A stretch of 14,424 nt of DNA, taken from contig JBIKLY010000086.1 of assembly GCA_044359525.1 (NCBI GenBank), positions 1 through 14,424 on the forward strand. Reading direction: 5' to 3'. The number at the start of each line of letters is the position of its first letter. The first letter of the stretch is position 1. Below are positions 7,631 through 14,294 of the stretch, in pieces. The notes beneath the pieces are model-generated. The model was not told the DNA's origin and did no database searches. It worked only from the letters and a program-made list of their open reading frames with translations. Source of the DNA: CAJBIL01 sp044359525. Lineage in GTDB: Bacteria > Pseudomonadota > Gammaproteobacteria > Burkholderiales > Rhodocyclaceae. The translations under genes and the position numbers were made by a program.

Positions 7631-7651
7631 TCAGCCATGTTGATAATAAAC

Positions 7652-7761
7652 AAAAAGCATCACCACCAAGACACCAAGAGCACAAAGTTTCACCAAGAAA
7701 ACATGACGTTCACTTGGTGTTCCTTGGTGAACTTGGTGCCTTGGTGGTTCGCATTTTTCCG
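7652..7761. repeat. CACCAAG-type palindromic repeat element
   Basis: The left arm 7652-7701 reads CACCACCAAG, ACACCAAGAG, CACAAAG, TCACCAAG; the right arm 7711-7761 carries the complement CTTGGTG four times and the cap GGTTCGCATTTTTCC. The arms pair imperfectly along about 45 nt. The right arm matches 468-517 at 46 of 50 positions. It separates lapG from lapD and could fold as a hairpin in the transcript. Confidence 0.88.
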
Positions 7762-7772
7762 TTGACGAACCT

Positions 7773-7784
7773 GGGGGGGCTGCT
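7773..7784 (+). promoter_or_regulatory. Poly-G ribosome binding site of lapD
   Basis: A run of seven G (7773-7779) lies 5 nt before the lapD ATG and is the only plausible Shine-Dalgarno sequence. A homopolymer in this place could change length by slippage and alter spacing to the start codon; that is a hypothesis. Confidence 0.5.
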
Positions 7785-9761
7785 ATGAGGTTGTCGCATC
7801 AATTGTTCGCCGGCAGTGCGCTGGTCTTTCTGGTGGTGCTTGCCGTGGTATTTGGTTCGCATGTTGAAACGTCGCGCGCCTATCTGGAAAAACAGCTTGC
7901 CTCGCATGCGCAGGACGCGGCCACCTCGCTGGCCGTGGCCATGACCGCAAGCCTGCGTGAAAATGGCACGCGTGATATGGCGTTGGCCGGAACAACGGTC
8001 AGCGCGGTGTTCTCGCGCGGTTACTATCGCCGCATCGCGCTGCTCGACCAGCAGGGCAAGGCGTTGATTGAGAGAAATCTTGATTCGGCCGACGGGCCGC
8101 AGCCGCCGCAGTGGCTGCGCGCGCTTTTTCCCTTCGATATGCCACGCCGGACGGCGCTGGTGACCGCCGGCTGGCGTCAGCTTGGGCAGATTGAAGTCGA
8201 GAGTTCACCGGAATTCGCTTACCGCCAGCTTGAGGATTTTGCCGCGACGGCGGCCTTGTGGCTGGCCGTTGCCTATGTGCTGACGCTGCTTTTTCTGCGT
8301 TTGCTGCTTGACCGTGTGCTCGATCCGCTGCGCCGCATCGAAGCGGCTGCCGGCGAAATTGCCCAGCGCCGCTTTCGGCAGATTTCGCCTTTGCCGGCCA
8401 CCCGCGAGTTGCGTCGTGTCGTCGAGGGTTTCAACCGGCTGTCATCGACCGTGGCGTATCTGCTCGACGAGGAGGAGCGCCGGGCCGAGCGTTTTCGTCG
8501 TCTGGCTTACACCGATCAGCTTGTCGGGCTGCCCAATCGGGTCAGTCTCGTGGCGCGCCTCGATGTGCTGGCTGAGGAAATGCGCAGCGATGCGGCGCTG
8601 GCGCTGGTCGACATCAATGGCCTGGGGGGCTACAACGTTGCGCACAGCTACCCGGACGGCGACGCAACGATTGCGGCGCTGGCCCGGGTGCTTGCCGAGG
8701 TTGCTGGCGAGAATTTTTGCGCCAGGCTGCAGGGCGGCTGTTTCGCCGTCTTGCTGACTGGCTGCGACGAGGCGGCGGCGCGTGTTTTTGGCGAGCAGCT
8801 CGGCGGGCGGCTGGCCGAAGCGATTCACACGCTGGACGCCTGGCGCGAACTGGATTTTGCCATCGGCATCAGCCCGTGCACGCTCGGCGCCAGCGCCTCG
8901 GCGCTGCTCGCGGCGGCTGACACGACGCTGGCTTCGGCGCGCCACCGGCGGCCGGGCGCGGTGGTCGTCGACTGGCAGGGCGCGCTGCCGGCAGTGGCGT
9001 CGGAAGACTGGCAGCGGCGCATTCACCGGGCGCTCGACAATCATCGTTTCGTGCTGGTCGGGCAAGGGGTGTTTTCCGTGCCGGCAACGGAGGCGCTGGA
9101 CGTGCCGACCTTGCTGCACAGCGAGTTGTTCGCCCGCCTGCAACTCGACGACGGCAGCGAGCTTGCCGCCGGGCAGTTCATCCCGATGGCGGCGCGCTAC
9201 GGTCTGCTTGAGGCCATCGACCGGGCGTGTCTTGATCTGCTGTTTGCCGCTCTGCTCACGGCGCCGCAGGGCGGGCGGTATTCCTTCAACCTCTCGGCCG
9301 AGGCGCTGCGGCGGCCGGCGTTTACCGGCTGGCTGCTTGATCGTCTGGCCGGTCTTGGTACGGGGGCAGGTGCGCTGATTTTTGAAGTGAGCGATTTCGT
9401 TGCGCAGGCGGTGACCGGCGAGCTGGCCGATTTTTCGCGGCAGATTCGAAAACTGGGTGCCACGCTGACGATCGACCAGTTCGGCCTGAGCGCCGGCAGC
9501 TTCCAGCGCTTGCGCACGGTCTTGCCGGATTACGTGAAACTGGCGGGCAGCCTGGTGCACGATGTGGTGCAGGGCGACGAGAAACACTTCTACCTCGAAT
9601 CGATCTGCAATGTGGCCGTTTCGCTGAGCATTCCGGTGATCGCCACTTGTGTCGAATGTTCCGGGCAGTTGCCCATGCTGCGCAAGCTTGGCGTGCATGC
9701 CGTGCAGGGCAACGCGCTGGCGCCGGCACAGCCGCTGTTCAGACCGCCGGTGCTGAACTGA
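7785..9761 (+). CDS. lapD: LapD-type c-di-GMP receptor, degenerate GGDEF-EAL
   Basis: 658 residues, close to known LapD. Order: N-terminal membrane helix (about 8-24), periplasmic LapD/MoxY-type domain with Trp130 in AGWRQLG (similar to the output-loop Trp of LapD), second helix (about 155-177), HAMP (about 178-230), GGDEF domain (TDQLVGLPNR at 243-252), EAL domain. The GGDEF site is GGCFA (317-321), so no cyclase activity is expected. The EAL motif reads ELF (447-449) and the DDFG motif DQFG (564-567), so phosphodiesterase activity is unlikely, while FNLS and VEC...QG positions remain for c-di-GMP binding. LapD binds c-di-GMP inside the cell and sequesters LapG outside. The pair lapG-lapD is the standard arrangement; here a palindrome lies between. 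The last codons (VLN, stop) lie inside repeat A. Confidence 0.92.
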   Translation: MRLSHQLFAGSALVFLVVLAVVFGSHVETSRAYLEKQLASHAQDAATSLAVAMTASLRENGTRDMALAGTTVSAVFSRGYYRRIALLDQQGKALIERNLDSADGPQPPQWLRALFPFDMPRRTALVTAGWRQLGQIEVESSPEFAYRQLEDFAATAALWLAVAYVLTLLFLRLLLDRVLDPLRRIEAAAGEIAQRRFRQISPLPATRELRRVVEGFNRLSSTVAYLLDEEERRAERFRRLAYTDQLVGLPNRVSLVARLDVLAEEMRSDAALALVDINGLGGYNVAHSYPDGDATIAALARVLAEVAGENFCARLQGGCFAVLLTGCDEAAARVFGEQLGGRLAEAIHTLDAWRELDFAIGISPCTLGASASALLAAADTTLASARHRRPGAVVVDWQGALPAVASEDWQRRIHRALDNHRFVLVGQGVFSVPATEALDVPTLLHSELFARLQLDDGSELAAGQFIPMAARYGLLEAIDRACLDLLFAALLTAPQGGRYSFNLSAEALRRPAFTGWLLDRLAGLGTGAGALIFEVSDFVAQAVTGELADFSRQIRKLGATLTIDQFGLSAGSFQRLRTVLPDYVKLAGSLVHDVVQGDEKHFYLESICNVAVSLSIPVIATCVECSGQLPMLRKLGVHAVQGNALAPAQPLFRPPVLN

Positions 9762-9826
9762 TCATGGCGTTGTCATCACCGGGAAAAGATTGGCAGGGAA
9801 GATGAGGGCTCTGCGGAGCGATGTTC
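9748..9826 (+). repeat. Direct repeat copy A, starting in the lapD 3' end
   Basis: 79 nt beginning CGGTGCTGAACTGATCATGG. It matches 14319-14397 (copy C) at 78 of 79 positions and copy B less closely. It includes the last lapD codons and stop and runs into the intergenic region, ending at GCGATGTTC, where copies B and C continue but A switches to the hairpin at 9827. Confidence 0.92.
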
Positions 9827-9856
9827 GGAACCAATAGGGTCAGAGTGAATTGTTCC
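9827..9856. repeat. Hairpin with conserved 13-nt loop, copy 1
   Basis: GGAACCAAT (9827-9835) pairs with ATTGTTCC (9849-9856) with one bulged C; the loop AGGGTCAGAGTGA (9836-9848) is identical to that at 11308-11320. From memory, GGGTCAGAGT-type hairpins occur near REP-associated Y1 transposases in proteobacteria; no such gene is in the window. Confidence 0.75.
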
Positions 9857-10083
9857 GTATCGCTTCGCGATTTATCCCGATAGTCCGTTCGGATCATACC
9901 AAATAAATATTCTATAAGCATTCGTTGTTTATCTTTGTGTCAAAAAGCAGATAGCTCAAAAAAAGTATTTCTCGCCGATTATTTCCAGGTGTTCGCTGGT
10001 CGGTGACCAGAAATCCCAAAGGCATTAATCAGGCAAGGTGTTGGGCCCTGTCCGGTCCTTTTTTTGATATTCGTCGGTGTCCA
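9857..10083. other. Intergenic region before the PEP-CTERM gene
   Basis: No gene is supported. It has a small hairpin ATCGC-TTC-GCGAT (about 9859-9871), an AT-rich stretch (about 9895-9970) and a perfect palindrome CTGGTC-GGT-GACCAG (9996-10010) that could be an operator or stem. A T7 run (about 10060-10066) follows a weak GGGCC/GGTCC stem. The AT-rich stretch is the likely promoter region, but no clear sigma-70 or sigma-54 site can be assigned. Confidence 0.35.
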
Positions 10084-10096
10084 AAGGAGAAATTTA

Positions 10097-11242
10097 ATGC
10101 GCCTCAAATCCGGCAGCCGTGCCTTGCTCGTGGCCAGTATTATTTTGGCAGGCACAGGTCACGCGAATGCTAGCACCTATACCTTTACCGACCTCGGGAC
10201 CTTGGGCGGGAACCCCTACGCCAGTAGCTACGCCAGAGCCATCAACGCGTCCGGCCAAGTTGTTGGGATAGATGCTGACACTATCCATTACGCCATGCTT
10301 TGGAACGGCACCACCGCCACCGTCCTCTCGGGCTTGGGTGGGAGGTACTCCTACGCCAGCGCCATCAACGCGTCCGGCCAAGTCGCTGGGGGTAGTCAAG
10401 TCTATTCCGACATTGGCTATGGTGACGAAGGTGCTTTTCATGCCGTGCGGTGGAACGGCGCCACCCCCACCGACCTCGGGACCTTGGGGGGGGTCAATAG
10501 CGATGCCTACGCCATCAACGCGTCCGGCCAAGTCGCTGGGTCTAGCGAAGTCTATTCCCACAGCCTTGGTTACGAAGTCCGTCATGCCACGCGGTGGAAC
10601 GGCACCACCGCCACCGACCTCGGGACCTTGGGCGGGTATCAAAGCACCGCCTACGCCATCAACGCGTCCGGCCAAGTCGCTGGAGTTGCTTACACGGCTG
10701 GCAATGCTGCCTTTCATGCCACACTGTGGAACGGTACCACCGCCACCGACCTCGGGACTTTGGGCGGGACTTTTAGCACCGCCTACGCCATCAACGTGTC
10801 CGGCCAAGTCGCTGGTGGTTCTCAAACGGCTGGCAATGCTGCCTCTCACGCCACGCTGTGGAACGGCACCACCGCCGTCGACCTTGGGACCTTGGGCGGG
10901 ACTTTTAGCACCGCCTACGCCATCAACGCGTCCGGCCAAGTCGCTGGGGTTGCTCAAACAACTAGTAACGGTGACCACGCCACACTATGGAACGGCACCA
11001 CTGCCACCGACCTCAATAATTTTTTGGATGAGAGTTCGGTAAACCTGGGCTGGGTGCTTCAAGAGGCCCGAGGGATCAACGACAGCGGCTCGATCGTTGG
11101 TAGTGCTTACAACACCATCACTGGTCAAACTCACGCGTACGTATTGACCGCTGTTCCTGAGCCGGAAAGCTACGCGATGCTGCTAACCGGCCTTGGTTTG
11201 CTGGGGTTTGTAGCGCGTCGCCGGCAGCATCAAGCCGCCTGA
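10097..11242 (+). CDS. PEP-CTERM surface protein with HAF repeats
   Basis: 381 residues. ATG 10097 follows AAGGAGAA (10084-10091), an excellent ribosome site; the longer frame from 10064 is not needed. The signal peptide ends near ASTYTF (about residue 27). Then come about six HAF-type repeats of about 45-50 residues: DLGTLGG...AYAINASGQVAG...HATLWNGTTAT, plus a degenerate last unit (DLNNFLDESS...). The C-terminus is a PEP-CTERM signal: VPEPES at 353-358, a hydrophobic helix (YAMLLTGLGLLGFVA) and basic RRRQHQ. An exosortase elsewhere should process it for the cell surface or exopolysaccharide. The repeats are nearly identical in DNA (GCCATCAACGCGTCCGGCC recurs), so unit number may vary. A G8 run lies at 10486-10493. 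It is bracketed by two identical-loop hairpins and by repeats A and B, suggesting a cassette. Confidence 0.92.
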   Translation: MRLKSGSRALLVASIILAGTGHANASTYTFTDLGTLGGNPYASSYARAINASGQVVGIDADTIHYAMLWNGTTATVLSGLGGRYSYASAINASGQVAGGSQVYSDIGYGDEGAFHAVRWNGATPTDLGTLGGVNSDAYAINASGQVAGSSEVYSHSLGYEVRHATRWNGTTATDLGTLGGYQSTAYAINASGQVAGVAYTAGNAAFHATLWNGTTATDLGTLGGTFSTAYAINVSGQVAGGSQTAGNAASHATLWNGTTAVDLGTLGGTFSTAYAINASGQVAGVAQTTSNGDHATLWNGTTATDLNNFLDESSVNLGWVLQEARGINDSGSIVGSAYNTITGQTHAYVLTAVPEPESYAMLLTGLGLLGFVARRRQHQAA

Positions 11243-11263
11243 TCAACGCTTTACGACACTTCG

Positions 11264-11290
11264 AAACGGGGGCTGCGGCTCCCGTTTTTT
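11264..11290 (+). terminator. Rho-independent terminator of the PEP-CTERM gene
   Basis: Stem AAACGGG (11264-11270) and CCCGTTT (11281-11287) with loop GGCTGCGGCT, then a T run to 11290. It lies 21 nt after the stop. Confidence 0.85.
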
Positions 11291-11327
11291 GATCAATAGT
11301 GATCAATAGGGTCAGAGTGAGTTGATC
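11291..11327. repeat. Hairpin with conserved 13-nt loop, copy 2, with tandem 10-mer
   Basis: GATCAATAG occurs twice in tandem (11291 and 11301). The second starts a hairpin: GATCAAT (11301-11307), loop AGGGTCAGAGTGA (11308-11320), GTTGATC (11321-11327). The loop equals that at 9836-9848 while the outer stem bases differ and still pair. Confidence 0.75.
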
Positions 11328-11350
11328 CGTGCCTGGCAGGCCAATCCTGC

Positions 11351-11480
11351 TGGCGAAACCGATTTTTATACAGACGGTGCTGAACTGATCATGTTGTTGC
11401 CATCACCGGGAAAAGATCGGCAGGGAAGATGAGGGTTCTGCGGAGCGATGCTCCCTCTGTCTGAAAGAGTGCTGCTATGT
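11351..11480 (+). repeat. Direct repeat copy B with a lapD-like 3' tail
   Basis: 130 nt matching copy C (14295-14424) at about 119 positions. In the frame of the shared stop, the start reads LAKPIFIQTVLN-stop, resembling both the lapD end (QPLFRPPVLN-stop) and the usual EAL-domain ending LLAKP. So it looks like the remnant of a lapD-like gene's 3' end followed by its downstream spacer. Confidence 0.85.
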
Positions 11481-11557
11481 CCAGGGATGAAATGATTGCC
11501 GTATTGATCAACGATACGGTGGAGCGGATGGTGATCTTGCGCCAAGAGAATCAATAG
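11477..11557 (+). CDS. Possible 26-residue ORF at the end of repeat B
   Basis: ATG 11477 opens a frame beginning MSRDEMIAVLINDTVERM and ending at TAG 11555-11557. The same context with an ATG (14421) begins in copy C at the window end, so the start may be a conserved gene start that is cut short here by the junction to the RHS fragment. AAAGAG at about 11464-11469 could be a weak ribosome site. No family recognised; it may be only a remnant. Confidence 0.25.
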   Translation: MSRDEMIAVLINDTVERMVILRQENQ

Positions 11558-12628
11558 GGGGGACGTACCACGATTACCCTTGGCGACGGTAGCCACACCG
11601 ACACCACCTACGACGCTGCGCACCGCCTGAGCTCGGTCACCGACAGCCGTGGCAACGCCATCGACGACAGCCTCGATAACGCCGGCCACATCACCAACAC
11701 GCACTGGCAGAACGCCGACAGCAGCACCGCCAAAAGCAGCACCACCCAATACGACGCCCTCGGCCGCCCGCAAACCCTCACCGACGGCCTCAGCCACGCC
11801 ACCACCCAGACCTTCGACGCCAACGGCAACCCCACCGGCGTTACCGACCCCAAGAGCCAGACCACCGCCTTCGCCTGGGACGCCCTCAACCGTCCGACCC
11901 GGGTCACCGACGCCGCCGCCGGCATCACCACCGCGAGCTACAACGCCCTCGACCAGCTCAGTCAGGTCACCGCCCCCAACAACGCCACCACCACCTACAC
12001 CCGGGACGCCCTGGACAACCTGAAGACCGAAACCTCCGCCGACCGCGGCACTACCCAAGCCACCTACGACGAAGCCGGCAACCCCAAGACCATCACCGAC
12101 GCCCGCGGCATCGTCGCCAACCTCACCTACGACGCCCTCAACCGGCTGCTGACCGTGACCTACCCGAGCACCGGCGAGAGCATCGCCATCACCTGGGACA
12201 GCGCCCCCGGCTGCGCTAACGGCATCGGCCGGCGCTGCAAGATCACCGATGCGGTCGGCAGCACCACCTATTCCTACGACGCTCGCGGCAACCCGGTCAG
12301 CGAAACGCGGGTCATCGGCAGCGCCAGCTTCACTACCCAGTACGCCCATGACGCCGCTGACCGCCTGAGCACGATCATCACCCCTTCCGGCAAGATCATC
12401 AGCCTCACCCGGGATGCCGGTGGCCAGATCCAGCGCGTCGCCGCGCCGGTCGCCGGCACCTCAGTCGCTCTGGCGCAGAACATCCAGACCAACGCTCTCG
12501 GTGCAACCACCGCCCAGACCCTCGGCAACGGCGTCAGCGAAACCCGGACCTTCGACGCCGCCGGCCAAGCCGCCAGCGTCACCGGCGTGGCCGGCAGTAG
12601 CGGCGGCGGCACCGATGCCGACGGCGAC

Positions 12629-12790
12629 GTGCCGACCCTGCCCGAGTGGGGCGCCATCCTGCTCGGCGCCTTGCTGCTGGGCTTGAGCTTGCGCAACAAC
12701 GCGCACCGCCACGCCGGCCCCCTGGTCTTGTGTCTGGCGCTGGGGCTGGCGTTGTTCGCCAACCCGGATCCGGCGCAGGCCGACGAAACC
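12629..12790 (+). other. IPTL-CTERM-like sorting motif and second hydrophobic segment inside the RHS frame
   Basis: In the RHS frame, VPTLPEWG (12629-12652) is followed by a hydrophobic stretch (AILLGALLLGLSL) and basic residues (RNNAHRH), which is the layout of the IPTL-CTERM sorting signal normally found at protein C-termini. A second hydrophobic stretch ending near ANPDPAQADE follows (to about 12787), like a signal peptide with its cleavage site. YD repeats resume directly after (LSYDVNGNIIQRVGPTGTTTYGYDALDRL). A TDADGD linker precedes the motif. Confidence 0.8.
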
Positions 12791-13600
12791 CTGAGCTACG
12801 ACGTCAATGGCAATATCATCCAGAGAGTCGGCCCGACCGGCACCACCACCTACGGTTACGACGCCCTCGACCGCCTCAAGAACGAAGCTGGCCCCGCCAA
12901 AACCCAGACCCTCACCTACGACCCGAACGGCAACCGCACGAGCGACGCCAGCGGCGCACACACCTACACGGCCAACAGCGACCGGCAAGTGACCATCGCC
13001 GGGCAGAGCGTGACGCTCGACGCCGCCGGCCACATCACCCAGGCCAGAGGCCTCGGCTACGTCTGGAACGCTGCCGGGCAACTCAAGGAAGTGCATCAGG
13101 GCAGCCCGACGGGGACGCTGCTCGCCAGCTACGACTACGACGGGCAAAACCGGCGTATCCGGAAAGTGACGACGGCCGCCGCCCCCCAGGGTGTCGGCAC
13201 CGTCCTCTACCTCTACGACCTGAACGACCGGCTGCTGATGGAAGCCGATGCGGCAGGCACCCCCAAAGTCACCTACGTCTGGCGTGATGACATCCCCGTG
13301 AGCCTGATCGTCGCCGGCAGCCCGGAGACGGTGCTCTATCTGGAGACGGATCACCTGAATACGCCGCGCGCGGCGCGCAATCAGGCCAAGGCGGTCGTCT
13401 GGCGCTGGGAGAGCGACGCCTTCGGCGCAACGCCGGCCAACGACGACCCGGACGGCGATGGAACGAAGGTGACGATCAACCTGAGATTCCCCGGCCAGTA
13501 CTTCGACCGGGAGTCGGGGCTGCATTACAACTGGAATCGGTATTATGATCCGGGGATGGGAAGGTATATTTCGAGTGATCCGATTGGGTTGGCGGGGGGG

Positions 13601-13964
13601 CGTTAATACTTATGGCTATGTCGGGGGGAACCCGTTGAGCTACACCGATCCGGATGGGCTATGTCGGCGTGGCTTTAAACCGATGGAAGGCAATCCTGCT
13701 GCCTGCGTTCCTGATGATCGTGTCGATCCTGAAAAATGCCCGACGGGTGAGTGTTCGGCAGACTTGCCACCAGCCAAGACTGACTGCAGGCCTCAATCCA
13801 AAGTTGACCACGATTCGTGTGAAATGATATGCGGATGGGTTACGCCAGGGCCGCCGTTACCAATGGGAAAGAAGTCGCTTAAAAAGACAGGGGGCTCATT
13901 CGTAGTATGTAAAGCACTCTGTATGAATGAAAAATTCCAGCGCTCGGTTACACAAGGACGGTAA
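13601..13964 (+). other. Variable RHS C-terminal tail, candidate toxin domain
   Basis: In the shifted frame, the core end NTYGYVGGNPLSYTDPDGL is followed by about 100 residues unlike the repeats: CRRGFKPMEGNPAACVPDD..., nine cysteines, KKSLKKTGGSFVVCKALCMNEK, ending at TAA 13962-13964. Placement after DPDGL is where RHS toxin domains sit. I do not recognise the fold or catalytic residues. Confidence 0.6.
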
Positions 13965-14182
13965 TGTTCATCAAGATTTTTATGTTCGCCTTAGTTGCAA
14001 CACCACTTCTGTATGGTTTGAGCGTTGCAATTCTTCAGGCTATTAACTTCTCTGGTGGTTACGGCGAGGGAAGAATTCTGTTGGCGCTTTCATTTTTTCT
14101 TGCAGTTGCAATTGGCAGATTTATTTTTAAATCGAATGGGCCGAAACAAGCGAAAGAATCAAATGGTCCAGGGTCGAATTAA
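13964..14182 (+). CDS. Small two-helix membrane protein, candidate RHS immunity protein
   Basis: 72 residues from ATG 13964, which overlaps the preceding TAA by one base (TAATG), so translation is probably coupled to the RHS tail. Two membrane helices are predicted by eye, at about 3-25 (IKIFMFALVATPLLYGLSVAIL) and 36-54 (GRILLALSFFLAVAIGRFIF), then a polar tail (KSNGPKQAKESNGPGSN). Base composition is more AT-rich than the RHS body, suggesting arrival with the tail. By position it may protect against the RHS tail; a membrane immunity protein would suggest an envelope-acting toxin. No family recognised. Confidence 0.65.
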   Translation: MFIKIFMFALVATPLLYGLSVAILQAINFSGGYGEGRILLALSFFLAVAIGRFIFKSNGPKQAKESNGPGSN

Positions 14183-14211
14183 ATCCGCATAATCGTTCTT
14201 CATAAAAACAA

Positions 14212-14253
14212 AAGCCCCGGACTCTCCGCTATAGCTACGGATTGCCGGGGTTT
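14212..14253 (+). terminator. Terminator after the RHS tail module
   Basis: AAGCCCCGG (14212-14220) pairs with CCGGGGTTT (14245-14253), with one G-T pair. A small inner TCCG/CGGA stem is also possible, and a T-rich stretch follows (TTTCTCTTT). Confidence 0.8.
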
Positions 14254-14294
14254 CTCTTTAGCGGCTAAGTAGAAAATAGAACCGCTGTCAGCCT

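Larger units (their letters stand above)
11558..13964 (+). pseudogene. RHS/YD-repeat gene, 5'-truncated and frameshifted
   Basis: From 11558 a continuous frame runs to a stop at 13606 (682 codons) but has no ATG, GTG or TTG before GTG 12155, although YD repeats are already present from the first codons (TTYDAAHRLSSVTDSRGN, TQYDALGRPQTLTDG, AFAWDALNRPTRVTD). The N-terminal part is therefore missing. An IPTL-CTERM-like insert is at about 12629-12690. The RHS core follows (YLETDHLNTPRAARN...WESDAFG...LRFPGQYFDRESGLHYNWNRYYDPGMGRYISSDPIGLAGG). At a G7 run (13594-13600) the frame ends LAGGR-stop; with six G it would read LAGGVNTYGYVGGNPLSYTDPDGL and continue to 13964. RHS proteins make a shell for a C-terminal toxin. 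Codon style changes near 13500, from C-ending to mixed codons. The G7 shift could also be a sequencing error. Confidence 0.88.

Noticed and set aside
9859..9871. ATCGC-TTC-GCGAT hairpin as a terminator for lapD
   Set aside because: The stem is only 5 bp and no T run follows.
10030..10050. Possible sigma-54 promoter before the PEP-CTERM gene (AGGCAAGGTGTTGGGC)
   Set aside because: The GG-to-GC spacing is 11 instead of 10 and the TGGCAC and TTGC elements are poor.
10094..10978. Opposite-strand 294-codon ORF with Gly/Val repeats across the PEP-CTERM gene
   Set aside because: Its repeats are the antisense image of the HAF repeats; the + strand has a strong ribosome site, signal peptide and PEP-CTERM end.
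11366..12349. Opposite-strand 327-codon Gly/Val-rich ORF over repeat B and the RHS 5' part
   Set aside because: It is the antisense of YD repeats, crosses the junction between unrelated sequences and has no recognisable domain.
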